A stretch of DNA of 64,000 bases from Bradyrhizobium australiense. Lineage in GTDB: Bacteria; Pseudomonadota; Alphaproteobacteria; Rhizobiales; Xanthobacteraceae. This document shows, piece by piece, positions 53,166-61,855 of this stretch. The notes below the pieces were generated by a model. It worked only from the letters and a program-made list of their open reading frames with translations, ran no database searches and was not told the origin of the DNA. The stretch is from positions 1 to 64,000 of the forward strand of contig NZ_JAAVLX010000011.1 of the NCBI RefSeq assembly GCF_013114825.1, given 5' to 3'. Position numbers and translations under genes: made by a program. Each line of letters opens with the position of its first letter. Positions within the stretch are counted from its first letter, which is position 1.

Positions 53166-53192
53166 ATATTATATCGTAACACGATATAATAT
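53166..53192. promoter_or_regulatory. Long AT-rich palindrome (operator-like), site 1
   Basis: The 11-bp arms ATATTATATCG (53166-53176) and CGATATAATAT (53182-53192) are exact inverses around the 5-base centre TAACA. It lies between marR and the 119-residue hypothetical gene. A near copy is found at 55627-55649 with the same 5-base spacing. Length and symmetry fit a dimeric repressor of the MarR, PadR or TetR type. Confidence 0.7.
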
Positions 53193-53286
53193 GCGCATGT
53201 GAGTTATTTGTGAGCTGGTTGATCGTATTGCGAGGTGATGGCGTCTGCTCCTGCGCTGAATTGGACACTGAAAACAGGTAACGGAC

Positions 53287-53646
53287 ATGAAAGATCCGAA
53301 ACCCGTTAACGCGTTTTGTGACAAAGCCGGCGAACGTGGTGGACCGGTCTCAGAGACCGATCGCGTCTGGTTTGAGAGACATCCGGAGCGCGTCCACAGA
53401 CTTCGCGGCTTGGTTCCGTTCGAGTCCCGAGAGCCCTTGGGTTTGCCACCGCTTGGAATGACTTGGCGGATACTCGTAACTCGGGTTGAGACAGGTGGAC
53501 GGCTCAGGCTTCCGGTTCCCCTTCCCAGCAACGTTTCGAATGAAAATGCCGATGATCAGCAGCTTGCGTTGATTTTTGATCAGATCGCCCCGCCGGATCT
53601 ACGGAAAATACGTGCGGTCACGATGAAGAAGAGGCTTCAAACATAG
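53287..53646 (+). CDS. Hypothetical protein
   Basis: This 119-residue soluble, basic protein opens KDPKPVNAFCDKAGERGGPV and SETDRVWFERHPERVHRLRG, followed by a strand-rich middle. The RVWFERHPERVHRLR piece resembles short rhizobial hypothetical proteins. No signal peptide, membrane helix or enzyme motif is visible. It follows the long AT palindrome by about 95 bases and precedes the SPW protein gene by 46 bases; joint control is possible. Confidence 0.55.
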   Translation: MKDPKPVNAFCDKAGERGGPVSETDRVWFERHPERVHRLRGLVPFESREPLGLPPLGMTWRILVTRVETGGRLRLPVPLPSNVSNENADDQQLALIFDQIAPPDLRKIRAVTMKKRLQT

Positions 53647-53692
53647 CTGCCCCGGGGCGTACCGCTCGCTCGGACGAAATGGAGGCTCTCAA

Positions 53693-54064
53693 ATGTCAGC
53701 AACGAAACTATCGAACTGGCGCAGCGAATCGATTCTGGACATTTATAACCTTTCCTTCGCTGCCTTCCTGTTCGTATCCCCGTGGCTTTTCGCCTACGCG
53801 CAGCAAAATGCGAGGATAGACATCTTGGCCAGCAGCGCGGCCGTTGCTGTGACCGCGATCTCAGCCATCTTTGCCTACGCCAACTGGAAGGAATGGCTAA
53901 ACGTTCTGCTTGGAGTCTGGCTAATCGTTTCACCTTGGGTGCTGGGCTTCGCTCATACAAGGGCCATGCACTTCTGCATTGGAATAGGAATTGCCGTCGC
54001 ATTCATGGCCATAGTCGAGCTTTTGGTCGTTAACTGCGCCGACGGCAAATCCGCCATCGAGTGA
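53693..54064 (+). CDS. SPW-repeat membrane protein
   Basis: This 123-residue inner-membrane protein has four hydrophobic helices and two SPW repeats. Each repeat carries a Ser-Pro-Trp triplet: FLFVSPWLFAYAQ (about residues 23-35) and LGVWLIVSPWVLGFAH (about 77-92). Two-repeat SPW proteins are common in rhizobia, function unknown. GGAGGCTCTCAA precedes the start. Confidence 0.85.
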   Translation: MSATKLSNWRSESILDIYNLSFAAFLFVSPWLFAYAQQNARIDILASSAAVAVTAISAIFAYANWKEWLNVLLGVWLIVSPWVLGFAHTRAMHFCIGIGIAVAFMAIVELLVVNCADGKSAIE

Positions 54065-54288
54065 GTAACAACGCCGGTTACGCCGGAGGGCAAGCGAAGA
54101 CTGATCCGCGATCGCCGATTGGCATGCAAGAAAGAGCGCCTTCGTGCGCCAGTTTTCGAAGACGCTCCCTGCGTTCGGGAAAAGATGCTCCAGCCGTTCG
54201 TTGGATCTTCAGGAACGCACGAGGACATCTTTTTTCCGTTAATCCGGTACCGATCGGAACGTCGTATGGCCAGCATTCTGTTCGTCGG

Positions 54289-54460
54289 GTGGCATATCCG
54301 CTGCTGCCGGTCGCAACGCTGCCCTGACCATTCAGGTATCGGCAAGCTTGCCGGGTGCCAGCCCCGAAACCGCGGCCTGCTCAGTAGGGCAGCCGCTGGA
54401 GGGGCAGGTCGCGCATATTCCGGCAATCGGATCAATCCCGCCGACTTCCCGATCCTTACC
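54289..54460 (+). pseudogene. Fragment of an RND multidrug efflux permease
   Basis: Two adjoining frames read VAYPLLPVATLP, then after a one-base shift LTIQVSASLPGASPETAACS and VGQPLEGQVAHIPAIGSI. This is the N-terminal region of MdtB/AcrB-type pumps (normally LPVAxLPxVDxPTIQVxxxLPGASPETMAxxVAxPLE). Only about 55 of roughly 1030 residues remain, with the frame broken inside, so the gene is a remnant. Confidence 0.75.
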
Positions 54461-54597
54461 TGGTTGCGACCTCAGACACCGTGCCGCTGACCAGAGCTCA
54501 GCAACTTTCATAAATTTAATTTTGGGCCAGCGGTACGGCCTCGCCGCCTGCGCGTTTTTTACACCATCTATTGAATAGAAGTGATTGGGATGGAACG

Positions 54598-55434
54598 ATG
54601 AAGAGGGGAGTTGCTATATTGGCATGCCTCTGTGCCCTCACCGGCGCCGTGTATTTTGGAATTAGCAAATGGGGCATTCGGCACGATCCGCTGAACCTTT
54701 TCGATGCCGCTCGACAGCGGCCTGTCGCTGTCGATCTTGCCGTACGTACTGACTATGAGATGAAGGCCAATGCAGGCTATTGGAAGCTTCCCGTAGCGAT
54801 CATCAGCAACGGGAATACTGTCAAGAACACTGAGTATTCATTCCTGGCCAACGTGTTTGCTGCACGGGGTTATCTGGTTGCCAGCATTCAGCAAGACCTT
54901 CCGAGTGATCCGCCGCTGATAACCAAGGTCGGGCTGCCCTACGTCGGCCGGCGCGGAGTGTATGAAAAAGATGAAGCCAACATTCTGTTTGTACTTGGGC
55001 AATTGAAAAAATTGCAGCCGAACGCGGACTACAGTCATCTGACGCTTGTTGGACATTCCAATGGCGGAGACGTTGCGATGTACTTCGCCAAGCAACATCC
55101 CGAACTGGTATCAAAGGTGATCACCCTCGATAATTTGCGCGTTCCCTTCGTGCTCAGCCACAAGCTGAAGATCCTGTCCCTTCGCTCGAAAGACCCGCGT
55201 TTCAAAACCGATCCCGGCGTGCTGCCGACCCCTGAGCAGGCCGGGGCGGACGACATCGATATCGTTCATACACCGTTCCAGCATACTGATATGAGCGACC
55301 GTGGTCCCCCTTCCGTTAAGGAAAAGATACAGGCCACGCTCGATGAATTTCTGGGTGACGCGAATAGCAGCGAACTGGCGCCCGTGCCTACGGATAACCC
55401 TATCGTTTCCAATGCCGGAAGCCCGCTTTCATAG
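54598..55434 (+). CDS. Alpha/beta-hydrolase with N-terminal membrane anchor
   Basis: This 278-residue protein has one hydrophobic segment at the N-terminus (GVAILACLCALTGAVYFGI, signal or anchor). Its hydrolase fold has the nucleophile elbow GHSNGG (about residues 152-157) preceded by YSHLTLV. The region FLANVFAARGYLVASIQQDLPS fits the oxyanion side of dienelactone-hydrolase or PHB-depolymerase-like enzymes. The substrate is unknown. The start ATGAAGAGG follows GATGGAAC; an in-frame TTG 27 bases upstream is less likely. Codon use is moderately AT-shifted. Confidence 0.78.
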   Translation: MKRGVAILACLCALTGAVYFGISKWGIRHDPLNLFDAARQRPVAVDLAVRTDYEMKANAGYWKLPVAIISNGNTVKNTEYSFLANVFAARGYLVASIQQDLPSDPPLITKVGLPYVGRRGVYEKDEANILFVLGQLKKLQPNADYSHLTLVGHSNGGDVAMYFAKQHPELVSKVITLDNLRVPFVLSHKLKILSLRSKDPRFKTDPGVLPTPEQAGADDIDIVHTPFQHTDMSDRGPPSVKEKIQATLDEFLGDANSSELAPVPTDNPIVSNAGSPLS

Positions 55435-55626
55435 CGCTTTTCATAAGGTGATCGAAAGTTTGCCGCCGTTTTCGGGATATCCAGCAATCGGAAGCAGACA
55501 GCGTTGACTGCTAGACTGGCAACGCCAAGCCAGCCAAAAAATAGAAATTCAGGACGCAGCGTCGGCAAATCCACACCTGGGATGGGCTGAACTTGGGGGG
55601 CCAGGAGTTTATTGCCTTTGGAAGGG

Positions 55627-55649
55627 ATTATATCGCACTGCGATATGGT
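55627..55649. promoter_or_regulatory. AT-rich palindrome, site 2
   Basis: ATTATATCG (55627-55635), centre CACTG, and CGATATGGT (55641-55649) repeat the core of the palindrome at 53166-53192 with identical spacing; the right arm has two changes. It lies in a gap upstream of the MFS transporter remnant and downstream of the hydrolase gene. Confidence 0.6.
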
Positions 55650-55789
55650 GAGCTGATCTCTGCAGCTAAAGTCTATCGGCATCGACCGGAACACTTAACC
55701 GAACAATGCGTTCTGCGAAAAAGAGCCTATTCCGATCTGGCTCTGGGGGGTGTTGCGGAGGAGCTGCTCATGGCAACACTCAATGTCGA

Positions 55790-55934
55790 CATCCCTTCTC
55801 GCCATCCGAACATCTATCAGCCCGCGCCCGTCATCGCGGGCGGCCCGGCGCCATAGGTCATTACGCTGGTCGCGACAGCGCTGATCACTGACTACACCGG
55901 GAAGGATATTAGCGCTGCAGGCATGTATGAATAA
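55790..55934 (+). pseudogene. C-terminal fragment of an MHS-family MFS transporter
   Basis: The frame reads PAPVIAGGPAP, a TAG stop, then VITLVATALITDYTGKDISA ending at TAA (55932-55934). This resembles the end of metabolite/H+ symporters (PxIAGGLAP ... VISLVATxLxxDYTxKDIS). The membrane segment normally between these two pieces is deleted and the frame has a stop, so it is a remnant. Confidence 0.65.
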
Positions 55935-56178
55935 CGGAGATAAGGCAAAGCGGAAGACCTTGCATCATGGACTGGTGACGATTGCTAGATTTGTGCAACC
56001 TGCTGCCGTCGATGCTCCCGTTCTATCGATGGCTCTTTGCGCGCAAATGAGGCGGCGACAGATGGTTATTGCGGCTCATTCCGGCACCTTGCCAGTGACC
56101 TAAAACATAATCCAGTGGACGAGGCATCCTCTCATCCCGATCCGCCTCGTCCAACTGAACTACGAGAGGAGGACGGAT

Positions 56179-57525
56179 ATGGAGATAAGCAGAATTCCGC
56201 GTGTCACCAGGCGCCGGTTCTTGAAGGAAACGGGCCTTACGCTTGGAGCCGCCGGTGTTGCCCCTTTGATTTCCGCGCCATTCGTGTCGTCGGCGTTAGC
56301 CGACACCAAGACGCTGACCATCGTGCAATGGAGCCACTTCGTTCCGGAGTACGACAAGTGGTTCGACGATTTCACGAAGGACTGGGGCTCGAAGAACAAG
56401 ATCGAGGTTACCGTCGACCACATTCCCGTCGCCAACGTTGCCGCTCGCGCGGCCGCGGAAGCATCGGCGGGATCTGGTCATGACCTGTTCGGATGGAATG
56501 GCGCGGGCGGCGCGCACCTCTACCGTAAATTCCTCGTCGACGTGACGAGCTTGGTCGAGTCCGTCGAGAAGAAATACGGCAAGGTCAGCGTGATTGGCCG
56601 GCAGATCGGCTACAATCAGGACGACAAGACCTGGTCAGCGTTCCCCGATTTCTACATCAACTTTCCCTCCATGTATCGCAAGAGCATGTGGGATGAGATC
56701 GGGATGAAGCCGGATACCTGGGACAATGTGCGCATCGGCGGCGCCAAGCTGAAAGCCAAAGGCCATCCGATCGGCATTTCGCTCGGGCACAGCAACGACC
56801 CAAATACGACGTGGCGCGGCCTGCTGTGGAGTTTCGGCGGCGCTCTTCAGGATGCCGAAGCCAAGAGTATCGTCCTCAACAGCAAAGAAACGGTCGAAGC
56901 CGTAAAATTCGTCGCCGCGCTCTACAACGAAGCGATGTCGCCAGAAGTGCTGTCATGGGACGATTCGAGCAACAACCGATATCTAGTTGCGGGGATCGGC
57001 TCGCTGATCGTCAATCCGATCTCGGCCTATCGGACATACCAGAAAGCCAACAAGAAAGGCGCCGACGACACGTTCGTGATGGAGCCTCCCAAGGGACCGG
57101 CCCGCCGCATCATGGGCGGCGCATCCGAATTCTACGGTATCTGGAAATTTGCCAAGAACAAGGAAGGCGCGATCGAGTTCCTCAAATACTACGCCGATCA
57201 CTGGCCCGAAGCTTTCAAAGCGAGCGAAGGGTACAACAATCCCTGCTTCGCCAACCTCGTGCCAAAGCCGATGCCGATTCTGTCAAACGATCCGACCTCG
57301 ACGCCGAACGACAAGCTCGCGGTGTTGCAGAACTCGGACGAGTGGTCGGCGTCTCCCGGATATCCGGGGCCGTCCTGGCCTGCCGTCGACGAGGTCTACA
57401 ACGATTTCGTCATCTGCGACATGATGGCGAAAGCAGCGACCGGCGCCATGACCGCGGAAGAATCGGTCAAGTGGGCCACGCAACAGGCTGAAGCCATCTT
57501 CAAGAAATGGCACGGCAAGACCTGA
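56179..57525 (+). CDS. ABC transporter sugar-binding protein (family 1, Tat-exported)
   Basis: This 448-residue extracellular solute-binding protein has a Tat signal (TRRRFLKETGLTLGAAGVAP, twin Arg at about residues 10-12). The type-1 fold follows, with KTLTIVQWSHFVPEYDKWFDDFTKDW. Such proteins bind mono- or oligosaccharides, polyols or glycerophosphodiesters. It heads a complete set: binding protein, ATPase, two permeases. GAGAGGAGG precedes the start. A strong hairpin follows the gene. The specific ligand is not decidable; no catabolic sugar gene is adjacent. Confidence 0.92.
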   Translation: MEISRIPRVTRRRFLKETGLTLGAAGVAPLISAPFVSSALADTKTLTIVQWSHFVPEYDKWFDDFTKDWGSKNKIEVTVDHIPVANVAARAAAEASAGSGHDLFGWNGAGGAHLYRKFLVDVTSLVESVEKKYGKVSVIGRQIGYNQDDKTWSAFPDFYINFPSMYRKSMWDEIGMKPDTWDNVRIGGAKLKAKGHPIGISLGHSNDPNTTWRGLLWSFGGALQDAEAKSIVLNSKETVEAVKFVAALYNEAMSPEVLSWDDSSNNRYLVAGIGSLIVNPISAYRTYQKANKKGADDTFVMEPPKGPARRIMGGASEFYGIWKFAKNKEGAIEFLKYYADHWPEAFKASEGYNNPCFANLVPKPMPILSNDPTSTPNDKLAVLQNSDEWSASPGYPGPSWPAVDEVYNDFVICDMMAKAATGAMTAEESVKWATQQAEAIFKKWHGKT

Positions 57526-57534
57526 TTGCCGCCA

Positions 57535-57564
57535 CCCGGACCGCGCAGTCGTGCGCGGTCCGGG
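57535..57564. other. Strong intercistronic hairpin after the binding-protein gene
   Basis: A perfect 12-bp stem pairs CCCGGACCGCGC (57535-57546) with GCGCGGTCCGGG (57553-57564) around AGTCGT. No T run follows. Such stem-loops after binding-protein genes protect the upstream mRNA from 3' exonucleases and raise binding-protein levels; that role is inferred here. Confidence 0.85.
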
Positions 57565-57659
57565 ATACCCGCAACGGTTCTGGCTGTTGGCAAAACGAAT
57601 TGAGTGCTGCATCGAGTGATTGGCGGAAGTAGCGCCACGCCTTGATCCTGGGAGGTTCA

Positions 57660-58688
57660 ATGGCTGCCGTATTGACCAGGGATATCGTCAAGACATTCGG
57701 CGAGATCACCGCCGTCAATGGTATTTCGCTCACGGTGCCGGACGCCGAATTCATGGTGCTGCTCGGCCCATCAGGCTGCGGCAAGACGACATTCCTGCGC
57801 ATCATCTGCGGGCTCGATCAACAGACGAGCGGCGATCTTCTGATCGGCGGCCGCATCGTCAACGACATCCCGCCGCGCGCCCGCGGCGTGGCGATGATGT
57901 TCCAGAGCTACGGCCTCTACCCGCATTATACGGTGCGCAACAACATCGCATTTCCATTGCGCACGCAGCGACTGCCCCGGGATGAAATCGAAAAAAAGGT
58001 CCAGTGGGCGTCGCAATTGCTTGGTATTGGCCACCTTCTCGACCGCCGGCCGCGGCAGTTGTCCGGCGGCGAGCGCCAGCGTGTTGCGCTCGCGCGCGCC
58101 CTCGTGCGCGAGCCGACTGCGCTCCTGCTCGACGAGCCGCTGTCCAATCTCGACGCCAAATTGCGCACCTCGGCTCGACAGGAGATCAAAAACTTTCAGC
58201 AGCGCGTTGGCCTCACCACGATTTACGTGACTCACGACCAGGTGGAAGCGATGGGGATGGGCGACCGGATTGCAGTCATCGACCACGGGCGGGTTCGGCA
58301 GGTGGGCACACCGAAGGAAATCTATGACGACCCCGCCGACCTTTTTGTCGCGACCTTTGTCGGCGCGCCGCCAATGAATATCGTCACCCACAACGGCGGC
58401 GGCTATCTCGGCTTCCGTCCCGAGAATTTCTTGCCCACGGATATGATCGAAAACGGCGCTGCGACCGAATTTTCGTTTCGTGTCGACCGCTCCGAATATC
58501 TGGGGTCCGAGCGAATCGTATACGGCGTGATGGACGGCTTCGATTCAAAGCAGCCGATCACGGCGAAGTTGCCGCCGGCCCACGTGGCAGCAGAACGTAT
58601 TCGGCCCGGTGAGTGGCATCCGTTCGCCGTGAAGAACAGCGCGCTCCGCCATTTCGACAAAAACGGCAATCGCACCAGTCGCCACTGA
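57660..58688 (+). CDS. ABC transporter ATP-binding protein (UgpC/MalK type)
   Basis: This 342-residue ATPase has Walker A GPSGCGKTT (about residues 38-46), the Q-loop MFQSYGLYPHYTV, the signature LSGGERQRVALARALV (about 134-149), and Walker B ALLLDEPLSNLDAKLR. A regulatory C-terminal domain (about 235-342) with FRPENF is of the MalK type. Start chosen at the ATG after GGGAGGTTCA. It energises the two permeases encoded next. Confidence 0.93.
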   Translation: MAAVLTRDIVKTFGEITAVNGISLTVPDAEFMVLLGPSGCGKTTFLRIICGLDQQTSGDLLIGGRIVNDIPPRARGVAMMFQSYGLYPHYTVRNNIAFPLRTQRLPRDEIEKKVQWASQLLGIGHLLDRRPRQLSGGERQRVALARALVREPTALLLDEPLSNLDAKLRTSARQEIKNFQQRVGLTTIYVTHDQVEAMGMGDRIAVIDHGRVRQVGTPKEIYDDPADLFVATFVGAPPMNIVTHNGGGYLGFRPENFLPTDMIENGAATEFSFRVDRSEYLGSERIVYGVMDGFDSKQPITAKLPPAHVAAERIRPGEWHPFAVKNSALRHFDKNGNRTSRH

Positions 58689-58703
58689 ACCGAGATTTCA
58701 CCA

Positions 58704-59633
58704 ATGGCCGTCATCGCAGAACCTGTTACCAAGCCGGTCTCCCGCCTTCATTTCATGCTGGACCGGCGGGAGGTGCTCGAAAATATCCTGATCGCACCGG
58801 CGATCATCTACGTCCTGCTACTGGTCGGTTTGCCGCTTCTTCTCGCCATGTATTATTCGGTCAGTGCTTATACGATTTACAATCCAACGTGGCAGTTTGT
58901 TGGTCTCGCGAATTTCACGCAGATTATCGATAACCCAAATTTCCTCCAAACCCTGGGTAATACCTTCATCTTCACGTTCGGGTCGCAACTGCTCGGCCTC
59001 GTGCTCGGAAAATTCGGCGCCTTCTTGCTGTTGCGGCCCTTCCCCGGCCGCAAGATCGTGCGGGCGCTCATCATTCTGCCTTTCGCGGTGCCGGTCGCGC
59101 TCGCCACAATCGCCTGGCAGTGGATGTTTGATTCGCTCTATAGCGTGATCAACTGGACATTGATTGCGGCCAGCATCGTCACTCGCGAGGATGCGCCGAA
59201 CTGGCTCGGCAATCCGTACCTCGCGATGCTGTGTGTGATCATTATCAACGCCTGGCGCTTCTTTCCATTTGCCATTGTGATCTTCCTCGCGGGCATCACC
59301 GCGATTCCGCAGGACATTATCGATGCGGCCACGGTCGACGGCGCCGGCTTCTGGCGTCGCAACTACCAGATTATCCTGCCGATGATCCTGCCAATCGTGG
59401 CCATCGGCCTGATCTTCGGCATCGTGTTCACGTTTACCGATCTCTCCATTGTCTTCCTGCTGACCATGGGCGGTCCCGTCGGCGCAACCTCCGTACTGGG
59501 ATTTGCGGGTTTTCAGACCGGCATCGTGTCCGGCGACGTGTCGCATGGCGCCGCCATCTCGCTGTTCATGCTTCCGGTGCTGCTCGTTGTGGTAATCATT
59601 ACGCTGCGCTTCATTCGTCGCCGGGAGATCTGA
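58704..59633 (+). CDS. Sugar ABC transporter permease (MalF type)
   Basis: This 309-residue inner-membrane protein has six hydrophobic helices. The EAA loop reads PQDIIDAATVDGAGFWRRNYQIILPMILP (from about residue 203), the ATPase docking site. It starts 15 bases after the ATPase gene and ends 1 base before the second permease start. It pairs with that protein to form the channel. Confidence 0.92.
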   Translation: MAVIAEPVTKPVSRLHFMLDRREVLENILIAPAIIYVLLLVGLPLLLAMYYSVSAYTIYNPTWQFVGLANFTQIIDNPNFLQTLGNTFIFTFGSQLLGLVLGKFGAFLLLRPFPGRKIVRALIILPFAVPVALATIAWQWMFDSLYSVINWTLIAASIVTREDAPNWLGNPYLAMLCVIIINAWRFFPFAIVIFLAGITAIPQDIIDAATVDGAGFWRRNYQIILPMILPIVAIGLIFGIVFTFTDLSIVFLLTMGGPVGATSVLGFAGFQTGIVSGDVSHGAAISLFMLPVLLVVVIITLRFIRRREI

Positions 59634-59634
59634 C

Positions 59635-60480
59635 ATGCCACGCGCTTTTTCCCGCTCGCTCCGCGAGGTTGCGTTCTTCTTCGGTATCACATTTTTCGTC
59701 ATCCTGGCCGCATTCCCGTTCTATTGGATGGTGATTACGGCGTTCAAGCCGAACAGCGATCTCTATGATGTCACTAACGTCCCGTTCTGGTTCAACGAAC
59801 CGCCGACGTTAGAACACTTGACCTATCTGTTCAAAGAGACACTGTTCGCGCGCTGGCTGTTGAACTCGCTAATGATCGGAGTGTGCGTCACCATGATCAC
59901 GCTGGTCACTGCCGTGCCGGCTGGTTACAGCCTGGCACGCATGACCAGCCGCAAGGGCGAAGCGCTGGGGATAGCAATTTTCTTGACCTACCTGGTGCCG
60001 CCGACCCTGCTGTTCTTGCCACTATCACGGATTATCGCCGAGCTCGGGCTGCAGAATTCGATGTGGTCGCTGGTGCTGGTGTATCCCACATTTACCATTC
60101 CGTTCTGCTCCTGGCTGCTGATGGGCTTTTTCAAGGCGCTGCCGCCGGAGATCGAGGAGGCGGCGATCGTCGATGGCTGCAGTCTCTTTGGCGCCTTCAT
60201 CAAAATGGCTATCCCGCTGTCGCTGCCGGCGATCCTGACGGTGGTGATCTTCACGTTCACGCTGACATTGCAGGAGTTCGTCTACGCGCTGACCTTCGTG
60301 TCTTCGTCCTCGCAGAAACCGGTCACGCTTGGGGTGTCAACCGACCTGATCCGCGGCGACGTGTTCTTCTGGGGCGAGATCATGGCCGGTGCGTTGATCG
60401 CCGCCGTCCCGGTGGCCGTTGCCTATAACCTTTTCCTTGATCGCTTTATCTCCGGTATCACGGGCGGCGCCATTAAATAG
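59635..60480 (+). CDS. Sugar ABC transporter permease (MalG type)
   Basis: This 281-residue permease has six hydrophobic helices and a classic EAA loop, PPEIEEAAIVDGCSLFGAFIKMAIPLSLP (from about residue 169). The N-terminal FPFYWMVITAFKPNSDLYD is typical of the MalG side of the heterodimer. It is the last gene of the four-gene importer. No intrinsic terminator was seen directly after it. Confidence 0.93.
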   Translation: MPRAFSRSLREVAFFFGITFFVILAAFPFYWMVITAFKPNSDLYDVTNVPFWFNEPPTLEHLTYLFKETLFARWLLNSLMIGVCVTMITLVTAVPAGYSLARMTSRKGEALGIAIFLTYLVPPTLLFLPLSRIIAELGLQNSMWSLVLVYPTFTIPFCSWLLMGFFKALPPEIEEAAIVDGCSLFGAFIKMAIPLSLPAILTVVIFTFTLTLQEFVYALTFVSSSSQKPVTLGVSTDLIRGDVFFWGEIMAGALIAAVPVAVAYNLFLDRFISGITGGAIK

Positions 60481-60952
60481 TGATGGTCAATTACGTTAGC
60501 AAAGGACTGTTGGAGATGAGAGCATGGCGATGGCCACTCATTGAGGCGGACGCGCCCTGGCGGAATTCCAAGCAAGCGAGTACTCGCATGAAGGGCTGAC
60601 CTTCGTTTTTGAGAATAGGGGCCAGCAAGGGCGCTGCCCAAAACGCGTGACACTGGGATTTCGGCACCGCCTCAGCCCTAAGCGGACATGCGCTGCTGCA
60701 CCGACTGACGTCTGCATTCGGCTGGGCATGCCGCTCAAGCGGGCCTGCTTCCGTTTTGTGAAGGGTTTCTGATGCCGGCGGCACGATGGTGCGGCAAGCT
60801 CTGGTGAAAGGCGTCCAAAGGAGGAAACCGCGCATGTTGTGGTTGTCTCTGGAACCAGCCGCAGCTTTCGTATTTTTCCTTCTGGGAAGCAAGCCATGGG
60901 CAGCTAGCTGCGAGGACCCTCGGCAATGAAAGGGGTGGCATTTGAGACCGGA
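60481..60952. other. Intergenic stretch with one marginal micro-ORF
   Basis: No protein family is recognised in these 472 bases. A 31-codon frame at 60834-60929 starts after a very good AAAGGAGGAAA ribosome site and contains a hydrophobic stretch (LEPAAAFVFFLLGS), but nothing else supports it. The stretch lies between the sugar importer and a Crp remnant. Confidence 0.45.
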
Positions 60953-61330
60953 ATGATGATTGAGCAAAACAATCAAGACGCTGTTCCAGAGTCGCCGACA
61001 CGCAACAGGCTCCTGCAGCTGATACCCCGCGATGAACTTGTCGTGCTGCGGGCAAATCGGAAGAGGTGCAGATGGCAGCCCGACAGGTTCTGCATCACTG
61101 GCGATTGCCGATGGAATACGTGTATTTCATCGAGCGCGGCCTAGTCTCTGTTTCGGCACGCATTGACGAGAATCATTTCGTTGAAGCAACGCCTAGGCTA
61201 GGCGAAACCTGTTTTCCACGTAGCTCAAATGGTGGTTTTTGGTCCGGGAAGGTCGAAAATGCTTATCTTTCAATGGGGATTGACTGACACTCTCTCCGCC
61301 GCACTGCTTCTCCATTGCATCGGGGCGTTC
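60953..61330 (+). pseudogene. Broken Crp/Fnr-family regulator
   Basis: The N-terminus of a rhizobial Crp/Fnr protein is visible as SPTRNRLLQLIPRDELVVL. After a frame change comes VQMAARQVLHHWRLPMEYVYFIERGLVSVSA, the cyclic-nucleotide-binding-like fold, up to FVEATPRLGE. A third frame then gives LLLHCIGAFEATANQS, which resembles the dimerisation helix. The DNA-binding domain is not seen. Multiple frame changes make it a pseudogene. Confidence 0.72.
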
Positions 61331-61855
61331 GAAGCGACAGCAAATCAATCAATAGTGCGGCCAACGGCTGTTGCGGCTAGTTCCGTGATGCTAGTTCAAC
61401 TGATTTTGATTCCGCCATTCTGAGATTCGCTCAAGCCGAATGTTACTGCCGAACTCAAAGATATTGCAGTCGGCTTCGGTTGTTCATTTGGAAGTCAGCC
61501 ATTTGGAAAAGCGCTGCTTGGCTGGCGACCGGAAGCTAGTCCCACCCGGGCATCCAAAGATTTCAGGTCTTCAGCACCCACGTTCTCGTCTAGAAATGCC
61601 GCAACGAAATCGCAACGAATTGGGTGAAATGAACGTGAACAGAACGCGACCAGTGCGGCTTCCACGTCAAGAAAGATCAATAAGTTAGAAGATGCTCACT
61701 GCGTTCGGGACGAAGGGGCTCTGCTATTTCCACCCGTCCTCTCAAGTTCAATATTTGTGGGCGTACTTCAGCTATGTCCTTCGATCTGAAGTGCGCGCAG
61801 ATCAAGGATGTCGGCGAGGATCTTGCGCCTTCGATGCACAGCCGCAATGAAAAAC
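61331..61855. other. Intergenic stretch, no gene recognised
   Basis: These 525 bases follow the Crp remnant and precede the 3' end of the TctC-like gene. Frames are short and composition is AT-shifted. I see no terminator, repeat copy or second tRNA end. Confidence 0.45.

Noticed and set aside
60834..60929. 31-codon micro-ORF with strong ribosome site.
   Set aside because: Only the ribosome site supports it; no conservation evidence is available and it lies in decayed sequence.
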